Positions 1 to 7,356 of a stretch of DNA of 64,000 bases are shown here, one piece after another. Location of the stretch: contig DAITQM010000001.1 of assembly GCA_036832975.1 (NCBI GenBank), positions 1 through 64,000 on the forward strand, written 5' to 3'. A program made the position numbers and the translations under genes. Source of the stretch: DAITQM01 sp036832975 (GTDB taxonomy: Bacteria > Pseudomonadota > Gammaproteobacteria > Xanthomonadales > Wenzhouxiangellaceae). Each line of letters opens with the position of its first letter. Position 1 is the stretch's first letter. A model generated the notes under the pieces. It did no database searches and had not been told where the DNA came from. It saw only the letters and a list, made by a program, of their open reading frames with translations.

Positions 1-87
1 CCGAGTCTACAGAAAGCCTTTGTATTCGCGTGAAAGTTTATGGGACAGCAGTGAGTTCAAGCAATACGAGATGATGACCATATTGCT

Positions 88-348
88 ATGCGTTCGGCGC
101 AGACTCAGTCAAGCATCGACCAACAACCTCCATATCAGCCGCCTCCGACACCATCACCTCCCAAACAAAAGCCCGGCTTGTTAAAATCACTCTGGTTTTG
201 GTTCCTCGTTTTCCTGGCAACGCTGATCTTCGTGTTCGGATTCCTACCACTTATTCTTGATGGTAGAGCCACTTCTGTGCAGTGGTTCATTGCTGGTTTC
301 TGGCTTGTGGTTATCAACTACGCTTTGAATAAGCTGTTCCCTAAATAG
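88..348 (+). CDS. Hypothetical small membrane protein, proline-rich N-terminus
   Basis: An 86-residue protein of unknown function. Residues 1-30 are rich in Gln and Pro, and two hydrophobic stretches follow (about 33-56 and 62-82), so it probably sits in the inner membrane with a short cytoplasmic or periplasmic tail. No family was recognised. Its stop codon lies only about 20 bp before the point where homology to Mrr begins, so it occupies the place where an Mrr N-terminal domain would be expected. The AT content is higher than in most of the window, which fits acquired DNA. No convincing ribosome binding site precedes the ATG, and the start is uncertain. Confidence 0.45.
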   Translation: MRSAQTQSSIDQQPPYQPPPTPSPPKQKPGLLKSLWFWFLVFLATLIFVFGFLPLILDGRATSVQWFIAGFWLVVINYALNKLFPK

Positions 349-401
349 ACAAAGCAACGTTTATAACACCTGAAGAAAAATTAGAGCAAGCCTATCAGCA
401 A

Positions 402-881
402 TTGAGAGACGAGGTAGCGAATGAGTTACTCTATTTCATCAAGAACAACACACCTGAATTTTTCGAAAAACTGGTTGTTCAGCTCATTGTTGCCATGGGT
501 TACGGAGGCTCCGTAAAAGAGGCTGGTAAGGCCACGCAAACAACTGCGGATGAAGGCATCGATGGCGTTATTAAAGAAGACCGGCTAGGTTTGGATGTAA
601 TCTATTTGCAAGCCAAGCGATGGGAAGGAATTGTCGGCAGGCCAGAGATTCAAAAGTTCGTAGGTGCGCTTCACGGGCAACGCGCTAAGAAGGGCGTGTT
701 CATTACCACTAGCCACTTTTCAAAAGAAGCATTGGACTACGTCGGACAAATTGACCCCAAGGTGGTCTTGATTGATGGCGCAGATCTGGTTCAGCTCATG
801 ATTGATCACGGTGTCGGGGTCAGTTCCGTGGCAATGTACGAAGTCAAAAAGGTGGATTCTGATTTCTTCATTGAAGATTGA
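402..881 (+). CDS. mrr: Mrr-type restriction endonuclease, catalytic domain only (N-terminally truncated)
   Basis: The 159 residues match the C-terminal nuclease domain of Mrr, which cleaves methylated DNA. Visible features are the SPEFFE-like entry (TPEFFEKLVVQL), the MGYGGS turn, and the PD-(D/E)XK core with GIDGVI and YLQAKRW, so Asp, Gln and Lys of the active site are kept. The reading frame upstream of the TTG start (about 366-401) still encodes a linker typical of full Mrr, TPEEKLEQAYQQL, but a stop at 342-344 and a different gene replace the winged-helix DNA-binding domain. It is therefore a truncated, possibly non-functional gene; expression from TTG is unproven. Confidence 0.7.
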   Translation: MRDEVANELLYFIKNNTPEFFEKLVVQLIVAMGYGGSVKEAGKATQTTADEGIDGVIKEDRLGLDVIYLQAKRWEGIVGRPEIQKFVGALHGQRAKKGVFITTSHFSKEALDYVGQIDPKVVLIDGADLVQLMIDHGVGVSSVAMYEVKKVDSDFFIED

Positions 882-969
882 CTGAGAACCTATAACAAGG
901 CGCTGTCAAATTTTCCGCTACACTCCAAATTTACTGCAGAGCGGTTAAGCAGGCTGTTCGATTTGTAAT

Positions 970-2433
970 CTACGGCGTCTCGAAGCCGTCTGCGAACAGC
1001 ACGCTGGAACCGAACACCACATAGCTGCGCCCAGAACGGTCGCCGTTGGGGTCGGCGTAATAAGCGCCGACGATCAGATCGTCGAGGCCGTCGCCATTAA
1101 CGTCGCCGGTGGCCGCGACCGAACGGCCAGAACGATCGTACGCCGCCTCGCCGTCGAGCTTAAAGCCGTTGGTGCCATCGAGATCGGATAGCGGCAACGG
1201 TGAGGTAAAGCTTGAGTTTCGGCCGAACACCACATAGCTGCGCCCTGAAGCGCTGCCGTTGGGGTCGGCGCCCCTAGCGCCGACGATCAGATCGTCGAGG
1301 CCGTCTCCATTGAGATCGCCGGCGGCCGCGACCGAAAAGCCGGAAAAATCGCCCGCCGCCTCGCCGTCGAGCTTAAAGCCGTTGGTTCCGTCCAGGCTGG
1401 ACAGTGGCAACGGCGAGGCGAATACGCCTATCTTTCCGAACACCACGTAGCTGCGCCCGGAATCACTGACGTTGGGGTCGGCGCGAAAAGCGCCGACGAT
1501 CATATCGTCGAGGCCGTCGCCATTGAGATCGCCGGCTGCCGCGACCGAACGGCCGGAAAAATCGCCCGCCGCCTCGCTGTCGAGCTTGAAACCGTTGGTG
1601 CCGTCCAGGCTGGAGAGTTGCAATGGCGAGGCGAATCCGCCGGTCTTTCCGAACACCACATAGCTGCGCCCGGAACGCTCGCCGTTGGGGTCGGCGTACT
1701 GAGCGCCGACGATCAGATCGTCGAGGCCGTCGCCATTGACATCGCCGGCGGCCGCGACCGAAATCCCGGAAAAATCGCCCGCCGCCTCGCCGTCGAGCTT
1801 AAAGCCGTCGGTCCCGTCCAGGCTGGACAGTTGCAGCGGCGAGGCGAATCCGCCGGCCTTTCCGAATACCACATAGCTGCGCCCGGAACTGCTGCCGTTG
1901 GGGTCGGCGCCCGGAGCGCCGACGATCAGATCATCGAGGCCGTCGCCATTGACATCGCCGGCGGCCGCGACCGAAGCGCCGGAATAATCGACCGCCGCCT
2001 CGCCGTCGAGCTTAAAGCCGTTGGTCCCGTCGAGGCTGGACAGTTGCAGCGGCGAGGCGAATCCGCCAGTCTTTCCGAACACCACATAGCTGCGCCCGGA
2101 AGCGTATCCGTTGGGGTCGGCGCGCAAAGCGCCTACGATCAGATCGTCGAGACCGTCGCTATTGACATCACCGGCGGCCGCGACCGAAAAGCCAGAACGA
2201 TCGTTCGCCGCCTCGCCGTCGAGCTTGAAGCCGTTCGTGCCATCGAGCGCGCTGAGCTGGACCACCGGCGGGAAGGCTTGCGCCTGGTTGCTGCCGGCCA
2301 TGCCAGCGAGCAGCGCGGCGGAGACCGCCAGGGCCAGCGCGGTTCGTTCATGCGCTCGTCCGCGCTCTCGTCCACTCCCTCTGGATGGACTGTGAGATCG
2401 CCGATCCTGGCTGGATGGCAACGAATTGGACAT
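970..2433 (-). CDS. Secreted FG-GAP (integrin-alpha type) repeat protein
   Basis: About 487 residues. A long basic N-region and a hydrophobic core ending in an AQA site (about residue 55) form a signal peptide. Six FG-GAP repeats of 71 residues follow, each with a DxNxDGxDD calcium-binding loop, IVGA, and SGRSYVVFG; they should build a beta-propeller outside the cell. The protein ends in FADGFETP, a C-terminal tail common on secreted proteins of Xanthomonadales-like bacteria. The ATG at 2433 was chosen because AAGGAG lies 5 nt upstream; the frame is open further, to a GTG at 2613, through an IS remnant. Repeats are very similar at DNA level, which suggests recent expansion. Ligand unknown. 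Confidence 0.75.
   Translation of the reverse strand: MSNSLPSSQDRRSHSPSRGSGRERGRAHERTALALAVSAALLAGMAGSNQAQAFPPVVQLSALDGTNGFKLDGEAANDRSGFSVAAAGDVNSDGLDDLIVGALRADPNGYASGRSYVVFGKTGGFASPLQLSSLDGTNGFKLDGEAAVDYSGASVAAAGDVNGDGLDDLIVGAPGADPNGSSSGRSYVVFGKAGGFASPLQLSSLDGTDGFKLDGEAAGDFSGISVAAAGDVNGDGLDDLIVGAQYADPNGERSGRSYVVFGKTGGFASPLQLSSLDGTNGFKLDSEAAGDFSGRSVAAAGDLNGDGLDDMIVGAFRADPNVSDSGRSYVVFGKIGVFASPLPLSSLDGTNGFKLDGEAAGDFSGFSVAAAGDLNGDGLDDLIVGARGADPNGSASGRSYVVFGRNSSFTSPLPLSDLDGTNGFKLDGEAAYDRSGRSVAATGDVNGDGLDDLIVGAYYADPNGDRSGRSYVVFGSSVLFADGFETP
1005..2260 (-). repeat. Tandem 213-bp coding repeats (six FG-GAP units)
   Basis: The DNA of the FG-GAP gene is a tandem array with a period of 213 bp (71 codons), six units. 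The units share long near-identical blocks, such as the segment for SGRSYVVFGK and the one for LDGTNGFKLDGEAA. Such similarity favours unequal recombination and copy-number variation. Confidence 0.7.
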
Positions 2434-2646
2434 GACGAACTCCTTCTTGGTCTCGCGCTCGTGCTGCTCGCGCACATTTTCTGTCTTGGCCCGCAGGGGA
2501 TTCTCCATGCCGGCCTTACCTTGGCTGATACAGTCCTCGATCTCGGCCGATGGGAGGCCAAACTGCCGGATGGATTCGGCGACCGTCATCTTGCCCTGGA
2601 TGATGTCCATCACCAGCGCCGACTTGCGCTTGGCGGTCCCAGGAAA
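2434..2646 (-). pseudogene. IS orfA-type transposase remnant fused in frame to the FG-GAP gene
   Basis: Reading the minus strand, codons before the FG-GAP start encode AKRKSALVMDIIQGKMTVAE, then IRQFGLPSAEIE and GMENPLRA, the pattern of the small helix-turn-helix orfA protein of IS3-type elements (DUF1153-like). Only the middle of orfA is present. A TAA at 2647-2649 closes the frame upstream, and the homology fades at about ETKKEFV, just before the FG-GAP ATG. No orfB or inverted repeats were seen. The piece may now supply the leader or ribosome binding site of the FG-GAP gene. Confidence 0.6.
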
Positions 2647-2734
2647 TTACTGGGCCATTACAGTCATCCCGAGCGAGCGCAGCGAACCAAGGGATCTCAA
2701 ACCCAGTGCTGCTCTCAGACTGCAATGTCATGTA

Positions 2735-3394
2735 TCACCCTGGCTTATAGGGAGCTAACACCTGCAGAGTGACCGCCACGAAGTGACAGGTGCTGCCACC
2801 CAGCACAAAACCATGCCAGGTGGCATGCGCATAAGGCAGCGCTTGGCGATGATAGAACAGTGTGCCTGAGGTGTACAGCAAACCGCCGACCAACAGCCAC
2901 AGCAGCACCGGCACGCTCAATGTTTTCACCATCGGCACAATGGCGACGATGACCAGCCAGCCCATGGCGATATAAATGCCGGTGGACAGCAGCTTGAAAC
3001 GGCCGGTAAAAAACAGTTTGAATACGATGCCGATGATGGCCAGGCTCCAGACCACGGCAAACAACGACCAGCCCCAGGCGCCGCGCAACGCGGCGATCGT
3101 GAACAGCGTGTAGGTGCCGGCGATCAGCAGGAAGATGGCGCAGTGGTCGAGCACTTTGAGGCGGGCCTTGGTGCGCGGGTGGCGCGCGGCGTGGTATAGC
3201 GTCGAGGCCAGGTACAGGAGCACGAGCGTGCCGACGAACACCGACACCGAAACGATCTCACGGGCGCCGGCGTGCATCGCCGTCTGCGCGATCAGCACCG
3301 TCCCGGCCCCGGCGGCGAGCAGCGCGCCGGCACCGTGGGTCACGGCGTTGGCAATCTCCTCGCGGTGTTTTCTGAGGATGGGGTGGTTGGCCAT
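2735..3394 (-). CDS. Hemolysin III family membrane protein (YqfA/PAQR-like)
   Basis: About 219 residues with seven predicted membrane helices, the size and layout of the HlyIII/YqfA family (bacterial relatives of PAQR receptors). Visible family signatures are an early EEIANAVTHGAGA segment, STLYHAA with its conserved His, LDHCAIFLLIAGTYT, and a C-terminal HATWHGFVLGGS with two His residues; these His and Asp residues form the metal site in the superfamily. The ATG at 3394 starts the conserved N-terminus and was preferred to upstream starts at 3412 and 3433. The physiological role of the family in bacteria is not settled. The gene stands alone; its 3' end abuts repetitive sequence. Confidence 0.8.
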   Translation of the reverse strand: MANHPILRKHREEIANAVTHGAGALLAAGAGTVLIAQTAMHAGAREIVSVSVFVGTLVLLYLASTLYHAARHPRTKARLKVLDHCAIFLLIAGTYTLFTIAALRGAWGWSLFAVVWSLAIIGIVFKLFFTGRFKLLSTGIYIAMGWLVIVAIVPMVKTLSVPVLLWLLVGGLLYTSGTLFYHRQALPYAHATWHGFVLGGSTCHFVAVTLQVLAPYKPG

Positions 3395-3440
3395 GCACAC
3401 AGTGTAACCCATGCCGAGGCGGCGTCCGCGCACGCCGCGA

Positions 3441-3580
3441 TCAGGGGCGATCGGGGGGATGCCCCAGCCGGACGATGCCCCAGGCGATCAGGCCTAGCCA
3501 CGACGTCGATAGGATCGACAGCGCCCGCATGGCCAGCGGCAGGAATCAGGCCGCGACGTAGAACAGTACGAACGAGCCGT
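3441..3580 (-). pseudogene. C-terminal fragment of a membrane protein, cut off at the 100-bp repeat
   Basis: The minus strand reads SFVLFYVAA, a TGA, then FLPLAMRALSILSTSWLGLI and ends in LGHPPDRP before a stop at 3441-3443. The composition is that of a terminal membrane helix of an unrecognised protein. The reading stops making sense exactly where the 100-bp repeat begins (3581), so the repeat probably truncated this gene. Identification is weak. Confidence 0.3.
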
Positions 3581-3680
3581 TCCGGGACAGTCATGATTCT
3601 GGTCATGACTCTGTCAGCCGCCGCTGACTAGTCCTGTCGGCCTCGGCCTACACGTTGGCGGGACCTGGGCCTACACCGGC
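3581..3680. repeat. 100-bp hairpin-rich direct repeat, copy 1
   Basis: This 100-bp block recurs without a mismatch at 7212-7311 in the same orientation. It holds perfect inverted repeats: GTCATGA/TCATGAC around TTCTGG, and GTCAGC/GCTGAC around CGCC, followed by GGCCTCGGCC and GGACCTGGGCC. It lies between the hemolysin III region and ppc. It looks like a structured, mobile or recombinogenic intergenic element; no coding capacity is evident. The rest of 3681-3848 holds no gene that can be supported. Confidence 0.85.
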
Positions 3681-3848
3681 GAGTATGCTCGTCTATCCGT
3701 TTGATCGAGGCCCGGGACCGAGGCCTGGGACAAAGATTATTCGGAACCAGGAAAAGCGCTTTGCTGCGTGGCCGACATGGGCCACACAGTGTCGCTAAGG
3801 CGGAATTCTTTACATTATAAAACTGAATTCGACACAGAATATGAATCC

Positions 3849-6440
3849 TTACCCGGTGATCTGCAGGCCTGCGGCGATGCCGTTGACGGAAAGCAGCACC
3901 AGGTTTTCCAGTTCTTCGCGTTCATCTTGCGGCAGATCGTTTTGATGCAGGCGTTCGAGAAGCGCCGCCTGGATGAAATTCATCGGATCCACGTAGGGGT
4001 TGCGGAGCTGGATGCTTTCTTTGAGCCATGTCATATGCTCTAGCAGCTCCGTGCCTCCGGTGATGTCCAGAATGTGCCGGCGGGTGCGCTGGAATTCCTT
4101 TGCGATGGCGCCAAAAAGCGCCTGGTGCTCTTGGCGGTTGCATAACCCCGCGTAAAGCCCGGCGATCTTCAAGTCGGCGTTGGCCAGGCTGATCTGGCAG
4201 TTGTCGATCAAAGTGGTGAAAAACGGCCACTCCCGGTACATGCCGCGCAGCGTGTTTTCGCCGCCTTTCCCCTGGGCCTCGAGCCACGCCGCGAGCGCCG
4301 TTCCCAGGCCGTACCAGCCGGGCAGGTTGACCCTTGTTTGCGACCAGGCGAAGACCCAGGGAATCGCGCGCAGGTCGTCAAGAGCCGTGGTGTCCCGGCG
4401 TTTCACCGGACGCGATCCGATCTTGAGACGAGCGATCGCGGCGATCGGCGTATGCTCGTGGAAATATTCGATGAACGCCGGGTTTTCCACCAGCTCGCGA
4501 TACGCACGGTAAGCCCGGTCGGCCAGCGCGTCCATCACCGGAATCCAGGCGGCGTCCTCGGCGTCGGCGGCAGCGCCGTCCTCGCTTGACAGCAGCATGG
4601 CGTGCAGGAGCTGGCCCAAGTGGCGCTGGGCGATGTCGGGGTGGGCGTAGCGCGCGGCGATCACCTCACCCTGCTCGGTCAGCTTGATGTGGCCGCCGAC
4701 GGTGCCCGGCGGCTGCGCCAGGATCGCGCGGTTGGCGGGCCCGCCGCCGCGGCCGATGGAGCCGCCGCGGCCATGGAAAAACGTCCACTTGACGCCGGCT
4801 TCACGGCAGGCGGCGGCCAGGGCCCTTTGGGCGCGGTACAGTTCCCAGTTGGCGCGCAGATACCCGCCGTCTTTGTTCGAGTCGCTGTAGCCGAGCATGA
4901 TTTCCTGGTGATCGCCAAGCGCGCTGAGGTGGCGGCGGTAGGCGGGATGGCGGAACAGCTCGGCCATGACCGCGCGGGCGCGGCTCAGGTCGGCGATGGT
5001 TTCGAACAAAGGCGCGATGGCAAGCTGGCCTTCCAGCCCGGCGGCTTGCGCCTTCTGCAGCACGTCCAGAACGTCGGCGGGGCTCTGCGTCATACTGATG
5101 ATATAGCTGCCGATGCACTCCGGGCCGCAGCGGTCCCGGGCCCAACGGATCAGTTCGAACAGCGCCGGCGTTGCCGCCCCAGCGTGCTCGCGGATATCCA
5201 GCGACGCCAGGTGAAAGCCGAAAATTTCTACGCGCCGGCGGAAGCGGGCGAGGCGTCCGTCCGCCAGCGGACCACCGCGATCGGCGGCCAGGCTGGCGCG
5301 GATCAAATCGAGATCTCCGAGCAGTTCCAGGGGGCCGGTGTAACCGCCCGGCGCCGGTTCACGGTCGTCCGTCATCTCCAGCGCGGCGTCCAAGCGGCGG
5401 AGCATCAACGCCAGTTTCTGGCGGTACGGTTCCTCGCGGTAGCGTTCCCGCAGCATGGGCGCGGACTCCGGGAACCGGCGCGCGTCTTCGGCGATGCTCT
5501 CCACAAGCGCGGCCGAGGCGTGCCGGTAGCGCGCGTCCACCGTAAGGTAGTCCCGCAACGCTTCCAGTTCTTGCCGGTAAAGCGCCAGAATGGTTTGCCT
5601 ATGGCGGGCGAGCGCGGCGCGCGTCGTCTCGAGGGTGACGTTGGGATTGCCGTCGCGGTCACCGCCAATCCACGAGCTGAAGCGAAACAGCGGCGGAATG
5701 CGAAAATCCGCGGCGGGCCAGGCCCGCGCCAAGGCTTGTTGCAGATCTTCGTAAAGCAGCGGCAGGCGCTCAAAGACGGTCGTGGCGAAATAAAACAGGC
5801 CCTGATCCACTTCATCCAGTACGTCCGGACGCCGGGCGCGGGTTTCGCCTGTCTGCCACAACGCGGTGATCACCTCAAGCATCCAGGCGATTGTGCGGGC
5901 GCGGTCGGCTGGAAACAGCTTGCGATGGTCCAACCGTTCGAGCGCGCGAGCGAGTGCGCGGCGTTTTTTCATCACCACCCGCCGCCGGGCCTCGGTCGGA
6001 TGGGCGGTGAACACAGGCGTGACGGCGAGGCGGTTCAACAAGCTTTGCATAGCGGCCGCACCCAATCCCCGGCGCTTAAGCTCGGCGACCGCGGCCGCCG
6101 TGCTTTCCGGCAGCGCTTCGCCCGCCGCGGCCAGGCGCCGGGCGCGATCCTGCAACACCCGCACCCGGTGTTGTTCCTCGGCCAGATTGATGAGTTGAAA
6201 ATACGTGGCGAAGGCTTTGAGGATCGCACGGCTGCGGCCGGGGTCGCGCGCCAACGCCGCGGCCGCCCGCCGCAGCCGTTCACCGGCCTCCGCGTGAGCG
6301 CGCCGGAACGCCTTGGCCCGGCGGCGAATCCGCTCCTCAAGCTGAAATAGTTCACACCCTTCCTGCGCAATCAACACCTCGCCGAGCAGATTGCCCAGCA
6401 GGCGGACGGTGGCGCGCAGCCGGCGCGGAGTCGTAGTCAT
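3849..6440 (-). CDS. ppc: Phosphoenolpyruvate carboxylase
   Basis: An 863-residue cytoplasmic enzyme that carboxylates PEP with bicarbonate to oxaloacetate, refilling the TCA cycle. All signatures are present: TAHPTEA with the catalytic His at about residue 147, SSWIGGDRDGNPNV, GYSDSNKDGGY, FFHGRGGSIGRGGGP (the mobile loop), KIGSRPVKR, the C-terminal AIPWVFAWSQTR, and the terminal NGIAAGLQITG. Length fits bacterial PEPC (about 870-940). The ATG at 6440 starts MTTTPRRLRA; the frame stays open to 6500, but the extra residues are unlike the family. It is a single gene inside a segment with the same 100-bp repeat on both sides, at 3581 and 7212. Confidence 0.95.
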   Translation of the reverse strand: MTTTPRRLRATVRLLGNLLGEVLIAQEGCELFQLEERIRRRAKAFRRAHAEAGERLRRAAAALARDPGRSRAILKAFATYFQLINLAEEQHRVRVLQDRARRLAAAGEALPESTAAAVAELKRRGLGAAAMQSLLNRLAVTPVFTAHPTEARRRVVMKKRRALARALERLDHRKLFPADRARTIAWMLEVITALWQTGETRARRPDVLDEVDQGLFYFATTVFERLPLLYEDLQQALARAWPAADFRIPPLFRFSSWIGGDRDGNPNVTLETTRAALARHRQTILALYRQELEALRDYLTVDARYRHASAALVESIAEDARRFPESAPMLRERYREEPYRQKLALMLRRLDAALEMTDDREPAPGGYTGPLELLGDLDLIRASLAADRGGPLADGRLARFRRRVEIFGFHLASLDIREHAGAATPALFELIRWARDRCGPECIGSYIISMTQSPADVLDVLQKAQAAGLEGQLAIAPLFETIADLSRARAVMAELFRHPAYRRHLSALGDHQEIMLGYSDSNKDGGYLRANWELYRAQRALAAACREAGVKWTFFHGRGGSIGRGGGPANRAILAQPPGTVGGHIKLTEQGEVIAARYAHPDIAQRHLGQLLHAMLLSSEDGAAADAEDAAWIPVMDALADRAYRAYRELVENPAFIEYFHEHTPIAAIARLKIGSRPVKRRDTTALDDLRAIPWVFAWSQTRVNLPGWYGLGTALAAWLEAQGKGGENTLRGMYREWPFFTTLIDNCQISLANADLKIAGLYAGLCNRQEHQALFGAIAKEFQRTRRHILDITGGTELLEHMTWLKESIQLRNPYVDPMNFIQAALLERLHQNDLPQDEREELENLVLLSVNGIAAGLQITG

Positions 6441-6481
6441 GGCCAAATAAACATACTGGACGGTGATGCACGTTGCGCAAG

Positions 6482-6855
6482 ATGAACATGCACAATCCAC
6501 CTCATCCTGGTGAGTTTACCCAATTGTTGCATAGATTCCCGGAATTCTCGGTCAAGCTGGCGAGTGCAGCTTGTCCGATTTCCCGAAGAATCGTAGTCAT
6601 TCTACGGTTCGAGGGGAAGCGGACAAGATGTGCCGCCAGCTTGGGCGAGAAACCGGGCGCGTCACGCTATGTGAATTCGTTTGTCCTGCTAATAGCGTCA
6701 TAACTATATGATTTTATAGTGAATTTGATAAAATCGAGCAAAATTTATGCAACTATTGGGTTTATCCGAGAAGTTTACCTGGAGCCACACTCCCTTACCG
6801 GTCGACAGCTCGCCTCGAAGCTGGGAGTAAACCGAGTCTTGAGACTGTCGAAAAA
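6482..6855 (+). pseudogene. HigA-type antitoxin gene, split by a MITE and internally deleted
   Basis: Codons from 6482 read MNMHNPPHPGEF, the conserved start of HigA/VapI-type antitoxins. The frame is interrupted at 6518 and resumes at 6761 with FIREVYLEPHSLTGRQLASK and LGVN, the continuation of the same helix-turn-helix protein. After LGVN the text jumps to LRLSK, so the middle of the HTH is also deleted. No higB toxin is recognisable upstream. The gene cannot be functional. Confidence 0.75.
6519..6760. mobile_element. 242-bp MITE inserted in the higA remnant
   Basis: The insert begins CCCAATTGTTGCATAGATT and its right end, read on the other strand, is CCCAATAGTTGCATAAATT: terminal inverted repeats with two mismatches. 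The flanks are TTTA (6515-6518) and TTTA (6761-6764), a 4-bp target duplication whose removal restores the HigA reading frame. It has no transposase. Its left part (about 6537-6662) is a large imperfect palindrome with arms around CAAGCTGGCG and CGCCAGCTTG; the right part is AT-rich. This is a non-autonomous element dependent on a transposase elsewhere. Confidence 0.8.
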
Positions 6856-6894
6856 GTCGAATTCCGAGCTGCTTCGTAGATTGGAGTACATATC

Positions 6895-7117
6895 ATGGAA
6901 AAACAACTTACAGCAATCATTGAGCGGGAAGGAGACGGTTATGTGTCGCTCTGTCCCGAGCTGGATATTGCAAGCCTAGGCGACACCATCGAAGATGGCG
7001 CGCGATAATCTTCGGTAAGCCCTTGAGCTTTTCTTTGAATCCGCGTCACCTAACGAGATCACCCAGCGACTCCATGAGGAAGTGTTCGTAACGCGAGTGG
7101 AAGTTGCCATTGGGTAA
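6895..7117 (+). pseudogene. HicB family antitoxin, frameshifted
   Basis: The ATG at 6895 begins MEKQLTAIIEREGDGYVSL followed by CPELDIAS, the typical N-terminus of HicB antitoxins. After GDTIED one extra base shifts the frame; the next frame continues ARDNLR, a TAA where Glu is expected, then ALELFFESASPNEITQRLHE and VFVTRVEVAIG up to a stop at 7115-7117. One frameshift plus one nonsense codon make it a pseudogene. It follows the higA remnant, forming a decayed toxin-antitoxin cluster. Confidence 0.8.
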
Positions 7118-7139
7118 GTTGCGCATTCTTTCCGCTTAA
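7110..7139 (+). pseudogene. 5' stub of a HicA toxin gene
   Basis: Overlapping the end of hicB, the codons TTG GGT AAG onward read LGKLRILSA and then a stop. GKLRILS is the usual start of HicA mRNA interferases in hicBA operons. Everything after about nine codons is lost, so the toxin is gone. Confidence 0.55.
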
Positions 7140-7211
7140 CGGATCGGGCGCTAGTGCCAGTGACGGCGCCGCTTTTCCTGAAGATCGCATCTCGAAGTTC
7201 ATACGAGTCGA

Positions 7212-7311
7212 TCCGGGACAGTCATGATTCTGGTCATGACTCTGTCAGCCGCCGCTGACTAGTCCTGTCGGCCTCGGCCTACACGTTGGCGGGACCTGGG
7301 CCTACACCGGC
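7212..7311. repeat. 100-bp hairpin-rich direct repeat, copy 2
   Basis: Identical over 100 bp to 3581-3680 and in the same orientation, 3631 bp downstream. It closes the segment holding ppc and the broken antitoxin genes. It contains the same two perfect hairpins. The region from the HicA stub (7140) to this repeat holds nothing recognisable. Confidence 0.85.
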
Positions 7312-7337
7312 ATGCCCGGACTCGCTCTCGTCAGTCT

Positions 7338-7356
7338 GTTTTTCAACAGCCTGTTA
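7338..7356. repeat. Dispersed end sequence GTTTTTCAACAGCCTGTTA
   Basis: One copy of a 19-bp motif found also at both ends of the 35643-35799 element and at 43591-43618. Here it covers the stop codon (TAA, 7356-7354) of the minus-strand gene next to it. Confidence 0.6.

Noticed and set aside
2660..2710. Repeat resembling the widespread TCATCCCGAGCGAGCGCAGC type of intergenic sequence
   Set aside because: Only one copy is in the window and it is short, so it was not called as an element.
1618..2772. Long plus-strand open frame over the FG-GAP gene
   Set aside because: It is the antisense shadow of the 213-bp coding repeats; no domain, no start signal.
4602..6350. 582-residue plus-strand open frame opposite ppc
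   Set aside because: Antisense shadow of a high-GC gene; no recognisable protein, while ppc is complete on the other strand.
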